Shown in pieces: positions 24,423 through 36,501 of a DNA stretch of 64,000 nucleotides. The DNA is taken from NCBI GenBank assembly GCA_035772785.1, contig JAOCPU010000005.1, positions 372,001 through 436,000 on the forward strand, given 5' to 3'. This stretch comes from Phlebiopsis flavidoalba (Eukaryota; Basidiomycota; Agaricomycetes; Polyporales; Phanerochaetaceae). Position numbers and translations under genes: made by a program. Within the stretch, counting starts at the first letter, position 1. The number at the start of each line of letters is the position of its first letter. The notes beneath the pieces were generated by a model. The model was given only the letters and a program-made list of their open reading frames with translations, was not told the DNA's origin and did not search any database.

Positions 24423-25030
24423 CTAGAGGGCGCCGTGGGCCGCGAGGAATTCGCGAGCGTGAGTCTTGGCCTCGGATGAGACACGAGGATCTATACATGA
24501 CATTAGTTTGCATAACCATAGCCAACATGGTGCACTTACTGTTGTTCAGTGCAGCTTTGTAGCCTGCAAGAACCCTAACCTGATGCTCATCTTCGGTCAC
24601 GTCCTCAGCGCGTTTCTACAGTGTAGCCATGTGCTTCGAGAATCTCCCGTGCATGCTGTTTAGCTTCGGGCGAGGTATTCTCATTCTGGAGCATGACTTG
24701 TATCAGTCTCATTATTGTCGAAGTGATGTGAGGCGGCTTACTGATAAGGTGGCCTTGTAACCGCCGAGGACACGGTTTGTGTCGTGATCACCGTGCTCTT
24801 GACGGTGAGTCCGTTGGGTGTTGCCAGACTTCTCACCCATGTGGTCAAGACGATCAAACGGGAGCGCCTTTTGGCCTCCTCGCTGACGTTAGGGGTTGTT
24901 GATTGCAGACTTCAAGCCGACGCTGGGCAGCGACGCGCTCGGGGTTCTTGTGGTCTACGTTAAGTAGTTATAACGCGTGTTGAGTGGCGGTGACTGTAGT
25001 GTGAATGAAACTACCAGCAGCGAAAGACAT
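24423..25030 (-). CDS. Con-6 family protein (conidiation protein 6-like)
   Basis: The minus strand starts MSFAA at 25030 and, after a 60-bp intron, reads HKNPERVAA. A frame change follows, then HDTNRVLGGYKATLS (about 24785-24742). After an intron (GTAAGC..CCAG) comes NENTSPEAKQHAREILEAHG (24695-24635), then DVTEDEHQVRVLAGYKAALN, another intron, and VSSEAKTHAREFLAAHGAL-stop at 24423. This is the Con-6 repeat (GYKA.L.N....EAK.HA...L) present two or three times. Con-6 proteins are small, hydrophilic and induced during sporulation or stress in fungi; their biochemical role is unknown. Introns fall between repeats at the same place, between Asn and the next motif, which suggests repeat duplication with intron. 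Frame changes sit near 24930 and 24620. Confidence 0.9.
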
Positions 25031-26512
25031 AATGGTTGGGATGAACGAATACAGTGGAGTTGATATGAAGATAGCTAGGCCGAGGGTTGTCAATGAGAGA
25101 AGATGGGCTCTGAGCACTTCCGAGGCCGCCTATGATATACATCTTTCTTGAGTCAAGTACGGACCCGTACGTCTTTACGATTCTACTCGAAATGACGTCC
25201 GGAGTGTCGTGGAAAGGTGATATCTCCACAAAACTGAATAGAATTCCACAGAACGCGTTGATAGTCGAGCACGCACCATCTCCATCACGCGCACGAAGAC
25301 GATAGACGCGCCGCGACTGCATGTAATATCAAGCCAGCACGTCTGGGCGGGCGCCCGGGGTACGCAGTCAGAGCGCGTTTTTGATGCGCCTGATGCGACA
25401 TTTGCACCATAGACGCCGCCAGGACTATGTCCGCATTTCCCCACGATTCTCTTTTGTCTTTCCCGACGACCCGCCCAGAACACAGGCACATGCTGCTGTC
25501 AGATTCTCCTTTGTTTTGCATTCTACGTACCTTTTCCCTCCCATCAAATACTGGGAAAACCGCAAACTATATTTAGAACTCAACATGACCCCTCGAAATC
25601 TGGCCGGTCGGCGGCATTGATCGCACAAGACATATTGGCGTGGAGATTTTCTCTGATAATGATGTCCATCGTCTGATACGTGTAGGCTATGAGTTTCACA
25701 CTGCGAAGGTCCTAGAATGTATATGGTGTACATACTCCAGTCTTTTGAACCGATCTGGTCGAGGATATGTAGTTGACCCTGACCACAGACTTACTTCTCG
25801 ACCACAGAAAAGAAAATCATCTGCGCTGCCACTCTTTCGCTGACCGCTCAGGCTCTTACCGCCGGCGCGAGGTGATGGAATGTTTTCTCCGAAGGCAAGT
25901 CACTCAAAAATGAATTCCGGATGATCCAAGGTGCTGATCGTAGCACCTTCGGCGTTGGAAACATCCTTGGCCGACGTCGGAAGCAGTTTATTGTCGCGGC
26001 ACAGGGCTTTCCCTCTCTTTTTTGTGTTTAGGTCCCTTTGCCGCCGCACAGCAGCAGGGCTCGCCACGAATGCATGCCCATGCCAGAAGCCAGGCCAGTT
26101 CACTTCTCTTGGGGTCCTCATCAGACGGACCGCCACCGTCGGGCCTGTGAGACCACACATGGAGCAGTCAGACATTGAACGCAGTGATGGTAAATCAGGC
26201 AGTACACTGGCATCTTACGTGGACAACAAGGGGCTTGGCTGATCGTCGGGGGTGAGAGCCAATTCATTGAGCGGTCTGCCTCAAGGGGGTGGGACTAGTT
26301 TTGTAGCGGTCAGCGATTGTTTGCCCGTGCGTCTCTGCCGGCCCCTACACAATAAGTACCTTTTTCATCAGCGGATTGGCACACTCTCCGAAACGATTTT
26401 GCCTCCCACCCCGATCGCCCCTATTCCGCGGGCAGTCTAACGATACTACGGTCGCTACGCCCCGTCGATATCTTCGTCGCTTTTGACCACTGCTGAACTC
26501 ACCCTCCCCATC
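25031..26512. other. Intergenic region, no gene supported
   Basis: This holds the divergent promoters of Con-6 (left) and the FAD monooxygenase (right). Several ORFs of 60-105 residues lie on both strands, none with a motif and none continuing through a plausible intron. The last 100 bases before 26513 are pyrimidine-rich, as is common just before fungal start codons. Confidence 0.45.
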
Positions 26513-28480
26513 ATGGCGCAGACCAAGCGCCCCTCCTCGACTCACAAATGACCCGAGGCGTCGTTCAAAATACCGGTTTCCTCATTGTTGGAGCGGACGG
26601 CAGCTGGTCTTCCGCTTATCGCAATAACTCTTCCGGGACGGGCCACCGGGCATGAGGTTACTCTTCTCGAGGTTGAGGATCAAAATGGCCAAAGTGAGTT
26701 TCTTCTCGAAGCCTCTAGTCCCTCCTACGATCGGGCTGACAGTATTAATGCGACAGAAGTGGGAGGGGCGTGAACCGGACTGCATCGTCCACCAAACATG
26801 TCGAAGCTCCTGATCAGATGGGGGCTTGAGACTAAGAAAGACTTCTGGGACGCGTCGGTGCCAGTCAAGAACGATTCTTATATGACCATTGCCAGTTGTA
26901 AGTCTCTGAGCTCCCCACTATGGCCCCATTCCGTCCTCACTACATTCATACTAGATGAACACTGACGAAGTCGCTCGGACAGCACATCATGGCACGAGGA
27001 GCTCTTTAAAGACGAAAAACGGAGGAGATTGCCTTTGGGTTGACGAAACATGCACGTGAGTGCTACCTACCGGTGTGGGTAGTCGAGAACCACATTAGCA
27101 CCTCACCGCGGATAAATGCGCAGATACGCAGACGTCAAGGCAGTTGTTACAATACAAAAGCAAGGCAGCTCTCTTGCGAGCAACCATAGTCCACAAGCGC
27201 GGATATCATCCGATAGACTTTACAAAGGAAGATCGGCCCTCCATACGATTAGCGACCGTGAGAAGTCTTCCGAGGCTGATGCTGTGTTTGTCGGAACGGA
27301 CGGACCAGAAAGCATTGTTCAGGAGAACAGTTCTTGGTCGAGATGTCACAAAGAGACCAATTTGGCATGACCATATTCAGGGGTGCGTCTGCGGTCGTGC
27401 TTGACGAATACCAATAACTTATCGTTTGCCAGCGTTGTCGTCCCGCGAGAACCTATGGAGGAAGACTCAGAACTGATACCCTTGCTCGAAGCAACTGCGG
27501 GCGTAAAGCTATTCTCGTGTGCGGTCATTTAGCCTTTGGTCTGACCGGCGTCATAGAGAAGAACATCACACACTTGGCTTGGCTACTCGCGCGGCCGCAA
27601 TGAACCGCAGGTCACATTGCTGTGAGGTCCGTGCGACTTTATGAACAAACATCGAGCTAATTTCGTCTATACAGGGCGTTTGTTCGACAACCCGAATATA
27701 CCATACGCAATTCAGTCTACATCTCGGATGTTAGACTGGAGAGCCTTTGGTACAGGACTCTGTCGCCGAGAGCAGCTATTGGACGATCATATGGTGGTGA
27801 CTTGCGAACCGCGTAAGAGTTTTGCGGACAGCTTTCACTCGGGAACACGAATCTCATCCTTCGAAATTGCTTCCCCAAGACACTTCGCGAAAGCCTCGTC
27901 GAACTGTTCTTCACGAATACGATGCGTACCGTTCACAGACACCGCCGGAGCTTGAGACCTGGGTACACTCTGGGCGGACGGTGATGATCATCATCGCGAC
28001 GCCGCTCACAAGAGGGTGTACGATCTCCCACGGTGGCGGTCATTACCCTGGGCGTGCGGTAATCACTCCCGACTGCATTATTCGCTTCTGCGACTTACTC
28101 AAACCTTATGTCGCACAGTGCGGATCTACAAACGGAGTATCTTACCCTCGGTGTGCGCGCGGGTGCGCTCGGCGAGCGTTTTTTCCGCCATCTTCACAGC
28201 GAGGAGCAAGATCGCCAGCTTTCTCCACGCGTTTTGATAACATGCGGAGAGAAGACCGTGTGAAGGCGATGTTGGAGGCCCGACCTCGCCAACTACACCG
28301 GGGGTCGCGATGCCGCCCGGTGAAGCCCACGAGATGCCCGCGACACGAATAGGCCATGAGGGAGAAACATGCGGCGGGGGGGCGAAGCTCTGGCTGGAGA
28401 CGAGGACGATGTCACCCCAGGTTGCGGCGATCTGTGGAGAGTTCGTTGTTGATATATTTCCTTCTGTCGGCGTAAACTGA
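26513..28480 (+). CDS. FAD-dependent monooxygenase (salicylate hydroxylase-like)
   Basis: From the ATG at 26513 (MAQTKRPSSTH) the text FLIVGA is followed in other frames by ALSRAGHEVTLLE-like codons (26590-26690), which together form the Rossmann FAD-binding start. Then come WGLETKKDFWDASV, a stretch with WHEELFK (about 26995), CLWLTKHA and, near 27290-27310, VGTDGPESIVQE, the second FAD motif. Further on are PMEEDSELIPLLEATAGVKL (about 27455-27515), FGLTGVIEKNITHLAW, DYPIEDY-like remnants and TPPELETWVHSGRTVMI (27945-27990), followed by a disrupted GDAAH region. The family hydroxylates aromatic or polyketide substrates using NAD(P)H and O2. The UbiA gene is 7 kb away, too far to call a cluster. 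Frame changes are frequent and the 3' end near 28480 is approximate. Confidence 0.8.
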
Positions 28481-30349
28481 CTAGAGCGATATAGATGGGA
28501 AAGAGGAAGTTCTTCGCCTACCCGACTGCTCGGAGGGACACAAGCTCGCAGAGTGTAGTCGTGGAATGACTGGGGCCTACTACAGGAAACGGCGTTCCAA
28601 CCAGGTGCAATTTGATTCAAGACAAGGTGCCTATTTTTGAGATAACAGCAGGGACAGTCGTTTTTTATCGGCGTCGGACTTAGCTAAAATCATCATCATC
28701 GAACTCTTCATCTACACGCAAAACGTCACGACCATCGGCAACGTTGAATAGAGAGCTTGAATAGACCAGTGCTCTTTTTTGTTGTGAACATGCAAGGATC
28801 TTTTTTCCGTCTGATGGGGATTCTTGTGATGCTCACGCGCGGGCTTTAGAGTCGTGCAGCAGTGTATAATTAGCATTCGCAATTCACATATCCAACCACA
28901 GAATACAGGGATCTGGGACCGGTCGATCGTTTGTTATCGCCGAGCGCGTTATCAATCGTCGTATGCACATCAATGATTCTAATCTATAAATTACTAGATA
29001 TGGAACAGCGCTCCATTGCCGAGTCGGGTCCACATCGGGTTGGGTCTCCACTCTTTGCACAGGTCATGGTGAGCTTTTACTATATGCCCTAATAAGTTTT
29101 TATTCCGACCCCGTAGAGCCTACATTCATTTTGAGGCGATGCCCAGAAGACTTGAGAGCAATATTATTAGTGCTGAAATGCAATTGAACTGTCTACTGAT
29201 TATGCGATCATGGATATGGACGACTACTGGCAATTTGCAAGTCAGTTACTGCTGGCAATGCGGCGCAGCCTGCAAGTGGTAACATTTCTAGATCTTAAAA
29301 AACGGCTCACATTTGGTAACTTGGATATGTGTTATATCTTGACAAGCTTGCTCAGATTTGCTCTCGTAATCAATGTCTGTCTGTAGAGACAGCCCACGGC
29401 TTCAAACCTGTTGGTACTCCTGATCGGGAGACAAAGTGCACGGTTGATTAAACTGGACGGTTTATGGAGGGTATAGTTTTTTCCATACACAACCTGCCAC
29501 CGCGGTTCGGAGAGCTACGCACCCTTCGAGTGCTTCTCATGTGTCCCAAGGACCTTGGTAGTAGTAGTGGCTCTTCACGAGGCTGACTGACATACTCTTG
29601 TGTAACTTCGAATCGGCAGTCAGTGCGTGGCAGGTGGATGTTCGCTGAAGACAGGTGCCATTCGCATAAACGGATCGCCTTTGTATTGCACCGCAACTCA
29701 ATCTACATCGAGGACTAGGTCGATGGCCTCACGTCGGGCCACATCGAGAGACATCATCCTTTCAATGCGGCCGCCGCCTTCTGCTCGTCACGATTTATCG
29801 ACTGTGAGACGTGGAGTAACATTCTGTCATCACAGCTAGCAAGTGTTGGTGCTGACATTCCATTGTAGCGGCCCGTTGAATAACCAGAGAGCAGTGTTCA
29901 GATTGCGGCGGAAGTCCATTCTTACCTGACGTCGTCGACACAAGTAAGCTCAAGAAGTTATTGTTCCATTACTGTTATAACGCGTTGACGATATCAATTG
30001 ACTGCCTCATCGATCGATGTGTACATCGTTGTCAGTAAGAACCACTCAACAATCCTGATTGAACTTCCGGCACGAGTCTCCCAGATATGAAAACCGCGCC
30101 GGGTATTCGATTACGCCTCGTTTTATCCTTGCACCCTTAGCCGCTCGCCACATCGAAGCATCTGAGGCCAGAGCGAACAGAAGCGCAGCGCGATCGCAGT
30201 CTGAGCTGACATCGATATGTGGATACGCTTCCGCATATGTTTCCCATATAATATGCTGAAACCGAGGAGAAAACCGCAGCAGGACCTACTTTGGCTGTGA
30301 CACGCACCCTGCCCTCGGCAAACACTCGCTCATAACGTGGCACCCCGTC
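28481..30349. other. Intergenic region of about 1.9 kb, no gene supported
   Basis: AT-richer sequence with only short motif-free ORFs. Small ORFs at 29448-29696 (-), 29627-29839 (+) and 30059-30259 (+) overlap one another and show no conserved text. Confidence 0.4.
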
Positions 30350-33300
30350 ATGGACACTGGAGAGAAAAACGACGCCCAGTACACCATCACATACCTCAAT
30401 GCGCAGCTCCAGTCTCTCTTCGATATCTCTTCGGAGCGTGCTGTCCGTCGTGGGAACTCTATGAAGCCAGAGCCTTGCAATCGTAAGCCATTGCCACCGT
30501 ATGCGCGCGACGATATTGATGTAGGGCTGCGCCAGAGGGTCTATTCGCACTTGCCGAATGTTACTTCGGGAAGCATCGGCCTGGAGGCCAAGCCTCTGTC
30601 GAGGACATGATGTTTTACGCACGCTCTTCGACGCACCGCAAATCGACTTCATCTGCAATCACGAAGCTCTATTCGAGGTCAAGGTTGAGGAAGGCATTTC
30701 AACCTTGATTACACTGAGAAGTTTTGAAGACACACTGCAAATAGGTACTTAATTGCTGCACCCACCGAGTAAGGCTTCCCCCTCATATAATGGTTCTAGA
30801 TCACGCAATCAGAGAATATCTCATTCGACGTTTCTCTTTTCGTGTGCCGTTTGAAATGCCTGGAATTCTCGACATGGAGTCCGGGATCAGGACGGGAGGA
30901 CTCCCCGTAAATATGATCGTGCTTAACTTTGCAAAGTGCGAGAAACAGTTTCGATCCACGGTTGATATACTCACAGGATTCACAGACGCCAAAGCTAGAA
31001 GAAGTCACATCCCGACGGCGATCGGGGAGTCCTGTAATCGAGTTCTATCTTCTTCTAAGCTACCTCCAGCTCTTACGGTCCGCCTGGAAAACCATATACT
31101 TGTTCTCTCTCCCCTACTTTGGCGACGACAGTGCTCATCCTCCCGTCGATTTCTCACAACGAGCCACCCCGCGGTTTGTTTAATCACGAAGAAGTTCACG
31201 GCGTGCCCGTCGATGACATCAACTCATACCTCTCTGCGAGGTCGTGGTCCAAGGCTGCCGTTACTGCTGCCAGTCGTCAAATACACCCTGATTCGTACTC
31301 CTTTGTTTCCTTGGCAGAATGCCGAAGTCGCGAAGTCCGTGGATCTCTCGCGGTTCTACAGTACACTTCCATTTGCGATTTGGACCCCCTCGAATCGTTT
31401 AGCCCCTTTGTCACACCGAGGTGCTGGTGTATTTTGACATGGAGGATGTCCGTTGTTATAGGAGCGAGCCAATTCGAAAACACGTGAGTGACGTAACGAG
31501 TAACACTTGGTTGTCTCACACAGCTTTGAATCGGCGATGTGTCAGGTCGCCTTTCAAGGGTTTCTCGAACTGGACAGTCGCATTGCTTGATGAACATCAT
31601 CCACGAGGCAGAGGACGAGAGTCGACTCTATACGCGCTGTAGACTGGGACTTCGCCAGTATGTCATATCTTAGGAGCGTTGCTACGCCAAGCGCGAGTTC
31701 AACCACTGAACATGGCATAGGTCGTCAATTCATGCGACAATTTTCTTCCTTCCCGGGCAGCGACTTCGATAATGACATAGAAGCTGGCCGCTGTAAAGAT
31801 AGGCTCATCAACTTCATCTCCAACGAGTACCTTGGAGCCCTCGAACATGCACATTCTATCATATAGTCTACCGCAGCGACGCTCTAAAGGACCGACTGGG
31901 AGCGCTAGATACGACCAAATGGGCCAACACATCGCAAATGTCTCCGATGAGATTGACTGGGACGCTCGGGATACGTCAGAAGGCGAATCTGGTGTGGAAG
32001 TGTGGGATAATATAGCTCAGAACAGCGGACATGTGCGGCGGTGGATCAGGTCACAGCCCTCTCCCACTTTTCCATTGACAGTCATCTCCATTCCGCCTGG
32101 AAGGAGCAGAACGTTTCTACAGCCCGCGACAGACCTCTCGTCCTATGGGCCCACCAGGACTCATTCCGCGCGACATTCAAGCCTATCACGTCCATCTACG
32201 ACGCAACGGCCCCGCGCGGTCGTTTGTTTGTACATATCGGCGATGGGTGGGTCTACCAGGTTGTTGAGAAACCATGCTCCGAACAACTCGTAAGACATCC
32301 GTATCGACATGCTACAGACTCTACTGATACTTTCATAGCGGTGATAAATACCCTATTACGGATATCAGGGTCGCTTTCGATGTCGGGATTAGAGATGTGC
32401 GATCATGAAACCCTGGGTAGCACCACAGAGTGGAGGGCGCGTTTCGCCCAATCCATGGCTTACAAGAGTACGGCAGCAAGTCCAGCGTCGGATTCAAGCA
32501 CCTTTTATCTCGATCTTCAGAGTGCGTCTCACCCCCTTCTATGACGACCATTTTTGACCGATCTCCTCATAAGGCGCCGAATGTGTCTGCCCGAGGCATG
32601 TCGTTTCGGGAGTCTATTCGGTGCAAACACAAGTCACTCGGTCGAGAAAGTGCAAGCGATCGTAGTCTACCTACGTGACCACTACCTCAAGAAAACTAAT
32701 TCAGCACGGCCACCACGTTCTCTGCACGATTCCGATTTGGAAAGACGCTCATGCTGCGCCTCCGCTTGGTCTTACCAGCGTCGGGTTCAACATCTACTCA
32801 GAGGGCGTTACCGACGATTTTGTCGATAACCCCAACCCCACTATGAACCAGTCACCGCCCTCCGAACCTATAATCACCATCCTCGGCATGTGTGGCGGAC
32901 GACCCCTGCCCACCACCGCGCTCCATTATTCATCTGACTGGATAGCGCACTCTGGAAAGCGATGGTCTCATGGTACTGTCGGCGTGTCTGGAGATATGTT
33001 CTTACACGAGAGGCTCCTCCCCCTTTTGTCAAAGATCAACGCCGCCACGGCGATAGTACCCGAATCTCTGGGGAGCGACGGCAACAAGCTGAAAGTCGAG
33101 CTGACCAGTTTGTCAAAGCAACCTGGTACAACTGCTGAATGCTCCTTCCCGCTCATTGCAAGCAAGTCAGAGGCCGGATGTGTACAATACCAGTGGGCGC
33201 ACCATGAAGATCGCACCTATAATCATCGAGCCGGTAGCTACAAGATTGTCGGTGTGTACTCTATCTTCGGTATCTCAACCTTCGCGCTAGCTGTTTCATC

Positions 33301-35279
33301 AAGCTCATGACTTCCAGGTACTGCGACAAACACATTGACAATTCCCACAACGTTTGTGAATGGTGCGATGGAAATCAAGCTCGAAGGACGCGTCGTTATC
33401 GAACTGAACGGAAGGACCGGCAACTTCAAGTTCGTCTTATTTCCTTGGTGACGTCAACCGGTGTGCTGATTAATCTTTACAGAAATAAAGCATCTGCCAC
33501 ATGGAATACATCACTCTTCGTTCGTGTTGAGAATGGGAAAGTCGTCATCAATGCTGTTCACACCCCGACGCGATATCAAGAGGAGCATACCTTGGGCGAT
33601 CTCTCTATCCTGGCCATCAAGCCGGTAGATATTCTGCGGCAGGTCCTTCCACAGACCGTGGATCTATCCCGAACCGCCAAGGAGTTTGAACTTTTTGACG
33701 GTGTCTGGAGATCCTGTTATCCTCCTACTGCCAGTCTTTACGGTATCACCCGCCCCTTCTTTAATCATCGAGGAGATCTACTGTTCGAGCTCAGACCGTT
33801 GGCACCTCCTCCACCTGTGCGGGAAAGCGCGCCTACTCCTCAGGCTAACGATATTCGGTCCCCTCGCACACCTCCGATCGGCGTGCAACAAGGAGGTAAG
33901 CAGCATGACATGACTTGATGACTCGATCTCAATCTTCCACAGGACAACAGACGTGGTCGTCTACCATCCGTCAAACGAGAACGCCTCCAATCAACCCAGG
34001 TCCACGCAGTAGAGGTGCGGCCACGGTGAACGTGCAATCGCCGTTGAGCAATGGTGTTCGCTTTGCCGACCAGCTACCTGAGGCACACGGGAGCTTCAGC
34101 CCACCACCAGATGTGCCCGATATAAATCCCCCCACGAACGGCACGACCTATTACTGTTACTCCTCTAATACACCACAAAACCCCGATGTGAGCACTCACT
34201 TCGAGTATTACGAACGGACGACCGGCTCCGACCCTTCGCCCGCGGGTCCAGCGCAAGAAGCACCACCTTCATCGTCTACAACGAACAGCCGCCAACAACA
34301 ACAACAGCGTCAGACGTTTACCAGAACTTTCGGAGAACGTGGTGGCGCCAACGGTGAAGAGCAGACGACTTCCTATCATGACGAATTTCCGCCCACGCGC
34401 CCTGACCCCAACTTCCCTGACATACCGCAGTTTGGTGCAGGTTTTACATCTTTCCATGCCCCAATCCCTGAAATGGGGCGGTTCATGCCTCCGCGCGTTG
34501 TGGAGCACATCCAGCGGGCCGCCGGGGGTGTGACGTCGGGCTATACTACCTCGACCACCACTAGCAGGTCTTCAACCCCCCAGCTCTTCTCAGCAACTAG
34601 TACAACGAGCAGATCGTCTACCCCCGCTCGGGGAGGCACGCCGTTTGAGAACACCCAGAGAAATGGAAGTGGTGGAATCGGACCCGACGATAATTTCCCG
34701 GCGGCGTTCGCCCGCGGGATGAGCGTACACGACATCGGCGAGATGGGAACAGGTATGCCCTCCATGGCACGCGGCGCGTTTCGTAATTCAGAGATGACGG
34801 CCAATGGCGGGATGGGTTTGGGCGGCGGTGGAATATGGGCGGGCGGCGGTGGAATGTGGGCGGGCGTCCCGGCTGCGACTCGTACCGTGTACCGCAGCTC
34901 GACGGCGACCGGGGGTACTACAAGGCACGAAGAGCATTTCAGTAGCGCGGTGGTAGCTCCAGCCAGCAGTTCACTGGCCAAGGAGGATGGTCCCGCATGG
35001 GAGGCCAAAATTGGTAGACCTCTATCCTCTGACTGGTTCATCACACACACATCGTCGTTTTTTATCCCGGCTATCTCAGTGCCATGGCTCCCTTTCACGT
35101 CGCACAAAACTTGATCCTGTTCTATTTTCGCTTCTCACTTCTTCTTTCACTGACTTTCCTAGTGGGCAATGTACGATACGTTTCTGGGAGGCGAGTTTCT
35201 ATCTGCCACAGATTATCACACGGATATGCTCTGGATGTGCAATGTGGAGTGCGGGCACTCTGACTTCGTAGAACGATAA
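30350..35279 (+). CDS. Very large uncharacterised basidiomycete protein with low-complexity tail
   Basis: I do not know a named domain in this protein. A coherent series of segments runs along the plus strand. They include QYTITYLNAQLQSLFDISSE (near 30380), RDDIDVGLRQRVYSHLPNVT (30505-30565), DAPQIDFICNHEALFEV (30632-30682), IREYLIRRFSFRVPFEMPGI (30808-30867), FYLLLSYLQLLRSA (31045-31087), INSYLSARSWSKAA, FQGFLELDSRIA (31553-31588), RLINFISNEYLGALEHAH (31801-31855), EIDWDARDTSEGESGVEVWD (31950-32010), SHFSIDSHLHSAWKEQN (32065-32115), PLVLWAHQDSFRATFKPI (32133-32187), HHVLCTIPIWKDAHAAPPLG (32709-32770), FLHERLLPLLSKINA, PQTVDLSRTAKEFELFDGVW (33651-33710) and NHRGDLLFEL. The tail, about 400 residues (33942-35114), is Ser/Thr/Pro/Gly-rich and uninterrupted. 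Small introns (for example 33450-33482, 33896-33942) join the parts. Roughly 1,500 residues. It could be two genes, although the motif order reads as one. Confidence 0.55.
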
Positions 35280-35391
35280 TGCGACCTGTTCGCCGTCTGC
35301 TTCACACGTCAGCAGTAATGTGTGCAAGAAATCTCTCTATTAGACCTAGGATGTGAGCTATAATGTCATCGAAGCAGGGAAGGTACATATT

Positions 35392-36435
35392 CTACATGAA
35401 GGTACGCCAGTACGCAGGTAGTGCGTGAGCATATGACAGCCATATCTGCGCAGAGAATCAGCTGGTACCTCTCACAGAACGGCGAAAGCCAGGGGCTTAC
35501 TCACGTTCTACACGTAGAAGGACACTTGGTCCCCAGGCACGGTGCGATAGACAAGGAAGCGCACGCCGGTGTACGCCGCTAGCCCGAGAGCAGCAATGCC
35601 GCGGCGACAATGTCGAGGTCCCAGATAGGGACAAGGGCAATTGACCACGCCATAAGCCCGACAATTACCGTCTTCCGTGCGTGTTGCGGGGAGCACTATC
35701 GGAAGGGTCTTACGGCCCATGAGGCGGTCGCCTTCGATGTCTTTGAAGTCTTGGACGTGGTATGTACTGGCGAAGATCGCGGCGCTCAGACATATCGCTA
35801 GCCGAGCTGTTGAGTCGAGCTGGCATTGATCGAGGCCTGGGCCGGATGAGGATAGGCGAGCTTGGAATTTACGATGGTGCTTACCGGCTACAAGTGTCGC
35901 CCCTGCTTCTAACGCCGCGACTGAAAACCACTGGCATTCATGACATTTCTGACGGTCCAATGTCCTGCGTGGGCATGGAACTCGTTGTAGACGATGCCAA
36001 GGGCTACAAAAACGGCGCTTGCGCAAAGGATCGGTAGACTGTAGCAGAGGGAGAGGGCGAAGCAGAGAGGGATGAGCACCCATCGAAGTATAGTTGCTTG
36101 GTGAACGTCGATACGCCCGGCTGGTAGCGGGCGGTCCGCTTTATTTAGAGGCGTCCTCCTCGATCGAAAACACTTGGTTCGCCACATTGAACTGGAGGAG
36201 ATGGAGCCATATCCAGAAGATGATGTGAGGTAGTCGCGCGAGGGAGCAGACGGGTGCTGCGACGGTCGCAAAAAATTGTCTACGGAGGTGAATATGGGGT
36301 GAGCATCGTGGATGACGGGAGGAACGGTACGGCGTACAATCGGGAAGACCGTAGTTTTGAAATCTGACTTGGTGAAGACAAAAACGCCGTACCAGCGTGA
36401 TATTTGAGAGCGTTAAGCTGCGACATGAGTTTCAT
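35392..36435 (-). CDS. UbiA family prenyltransferase, membrane
   Basis: The minus strand begins MKLMSQLNALKYH at 36435. After a frame change it reads YGVFVFTKSDFKTTVFPI, an intron (GTACGC..CCGTAG, about 36337-36282) and then LPHIIFWIWLHLLQFNVANQ (about 36235-36175). It continues NKADRPLPAGRI (the first polar motif), ILRWVLIPLCFALSLCYSLP (36090-36030), VALGIVYNEFHAHAGHW and ASTYHVQDFKDIEGDRLMGR (35775-35715). The last holds the second Asp-rich motif DxxxD that binds the prenyl diphosphate through Mg2+. The end reads GLAAYTGVRFLVYR, GDQVSFY and, after a 58-bp intron, IWLSYAHALPAYWRTFM-stop at 35392. Such enzymes prenylate aromatic or other acceptors in meroterpenoid or quinone pathways; the acceptor is unknown. 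One frame change is an extra A in CTAAATAAAG near 36143. Confidence 0.9.
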
Positions 36436-36493
36436 GATGGCGTTTTTTGAGGAGGGTAGGTCTGTGTAAAATCTGAAAGAGAGGCTCGCCTCG

Positions 36494-36501
36494 TATATAT
36501 A
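36494..36501 (-). promoter_or_regulatory. TATA box of the UbiA gene
   Basis: GTATATATAC lies 59 bp upstream of the ATG at 36435 on the minus strand, a usual place for a fungal TATA box with a short leader. Confidence 0.6.

Noticed and set aside
28126..28620. A 164-residue minus-strand open frame
   Set aside because: It is antisense to the end of the FAD monooxygenase gene and shows no motif; the plus strand explains the region.
30137..30658. A 173-residue minus-strand open frame
   Set aside because: It is antisense to the start of the large uncharacterised gene, where the plus strand reads RDDIDVGLRQRVYSHLPNVT and continues in the same family-like text.
26513..36435. A biosynthetic gene cluster joining the FAD monooxygenase and UbiA prenyltransferase
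   Set aside because: They are 7 kb apart, separated by a large unrelated gene, and no backbone synthase (PKS, NRPS, terpene cyclase) is present.
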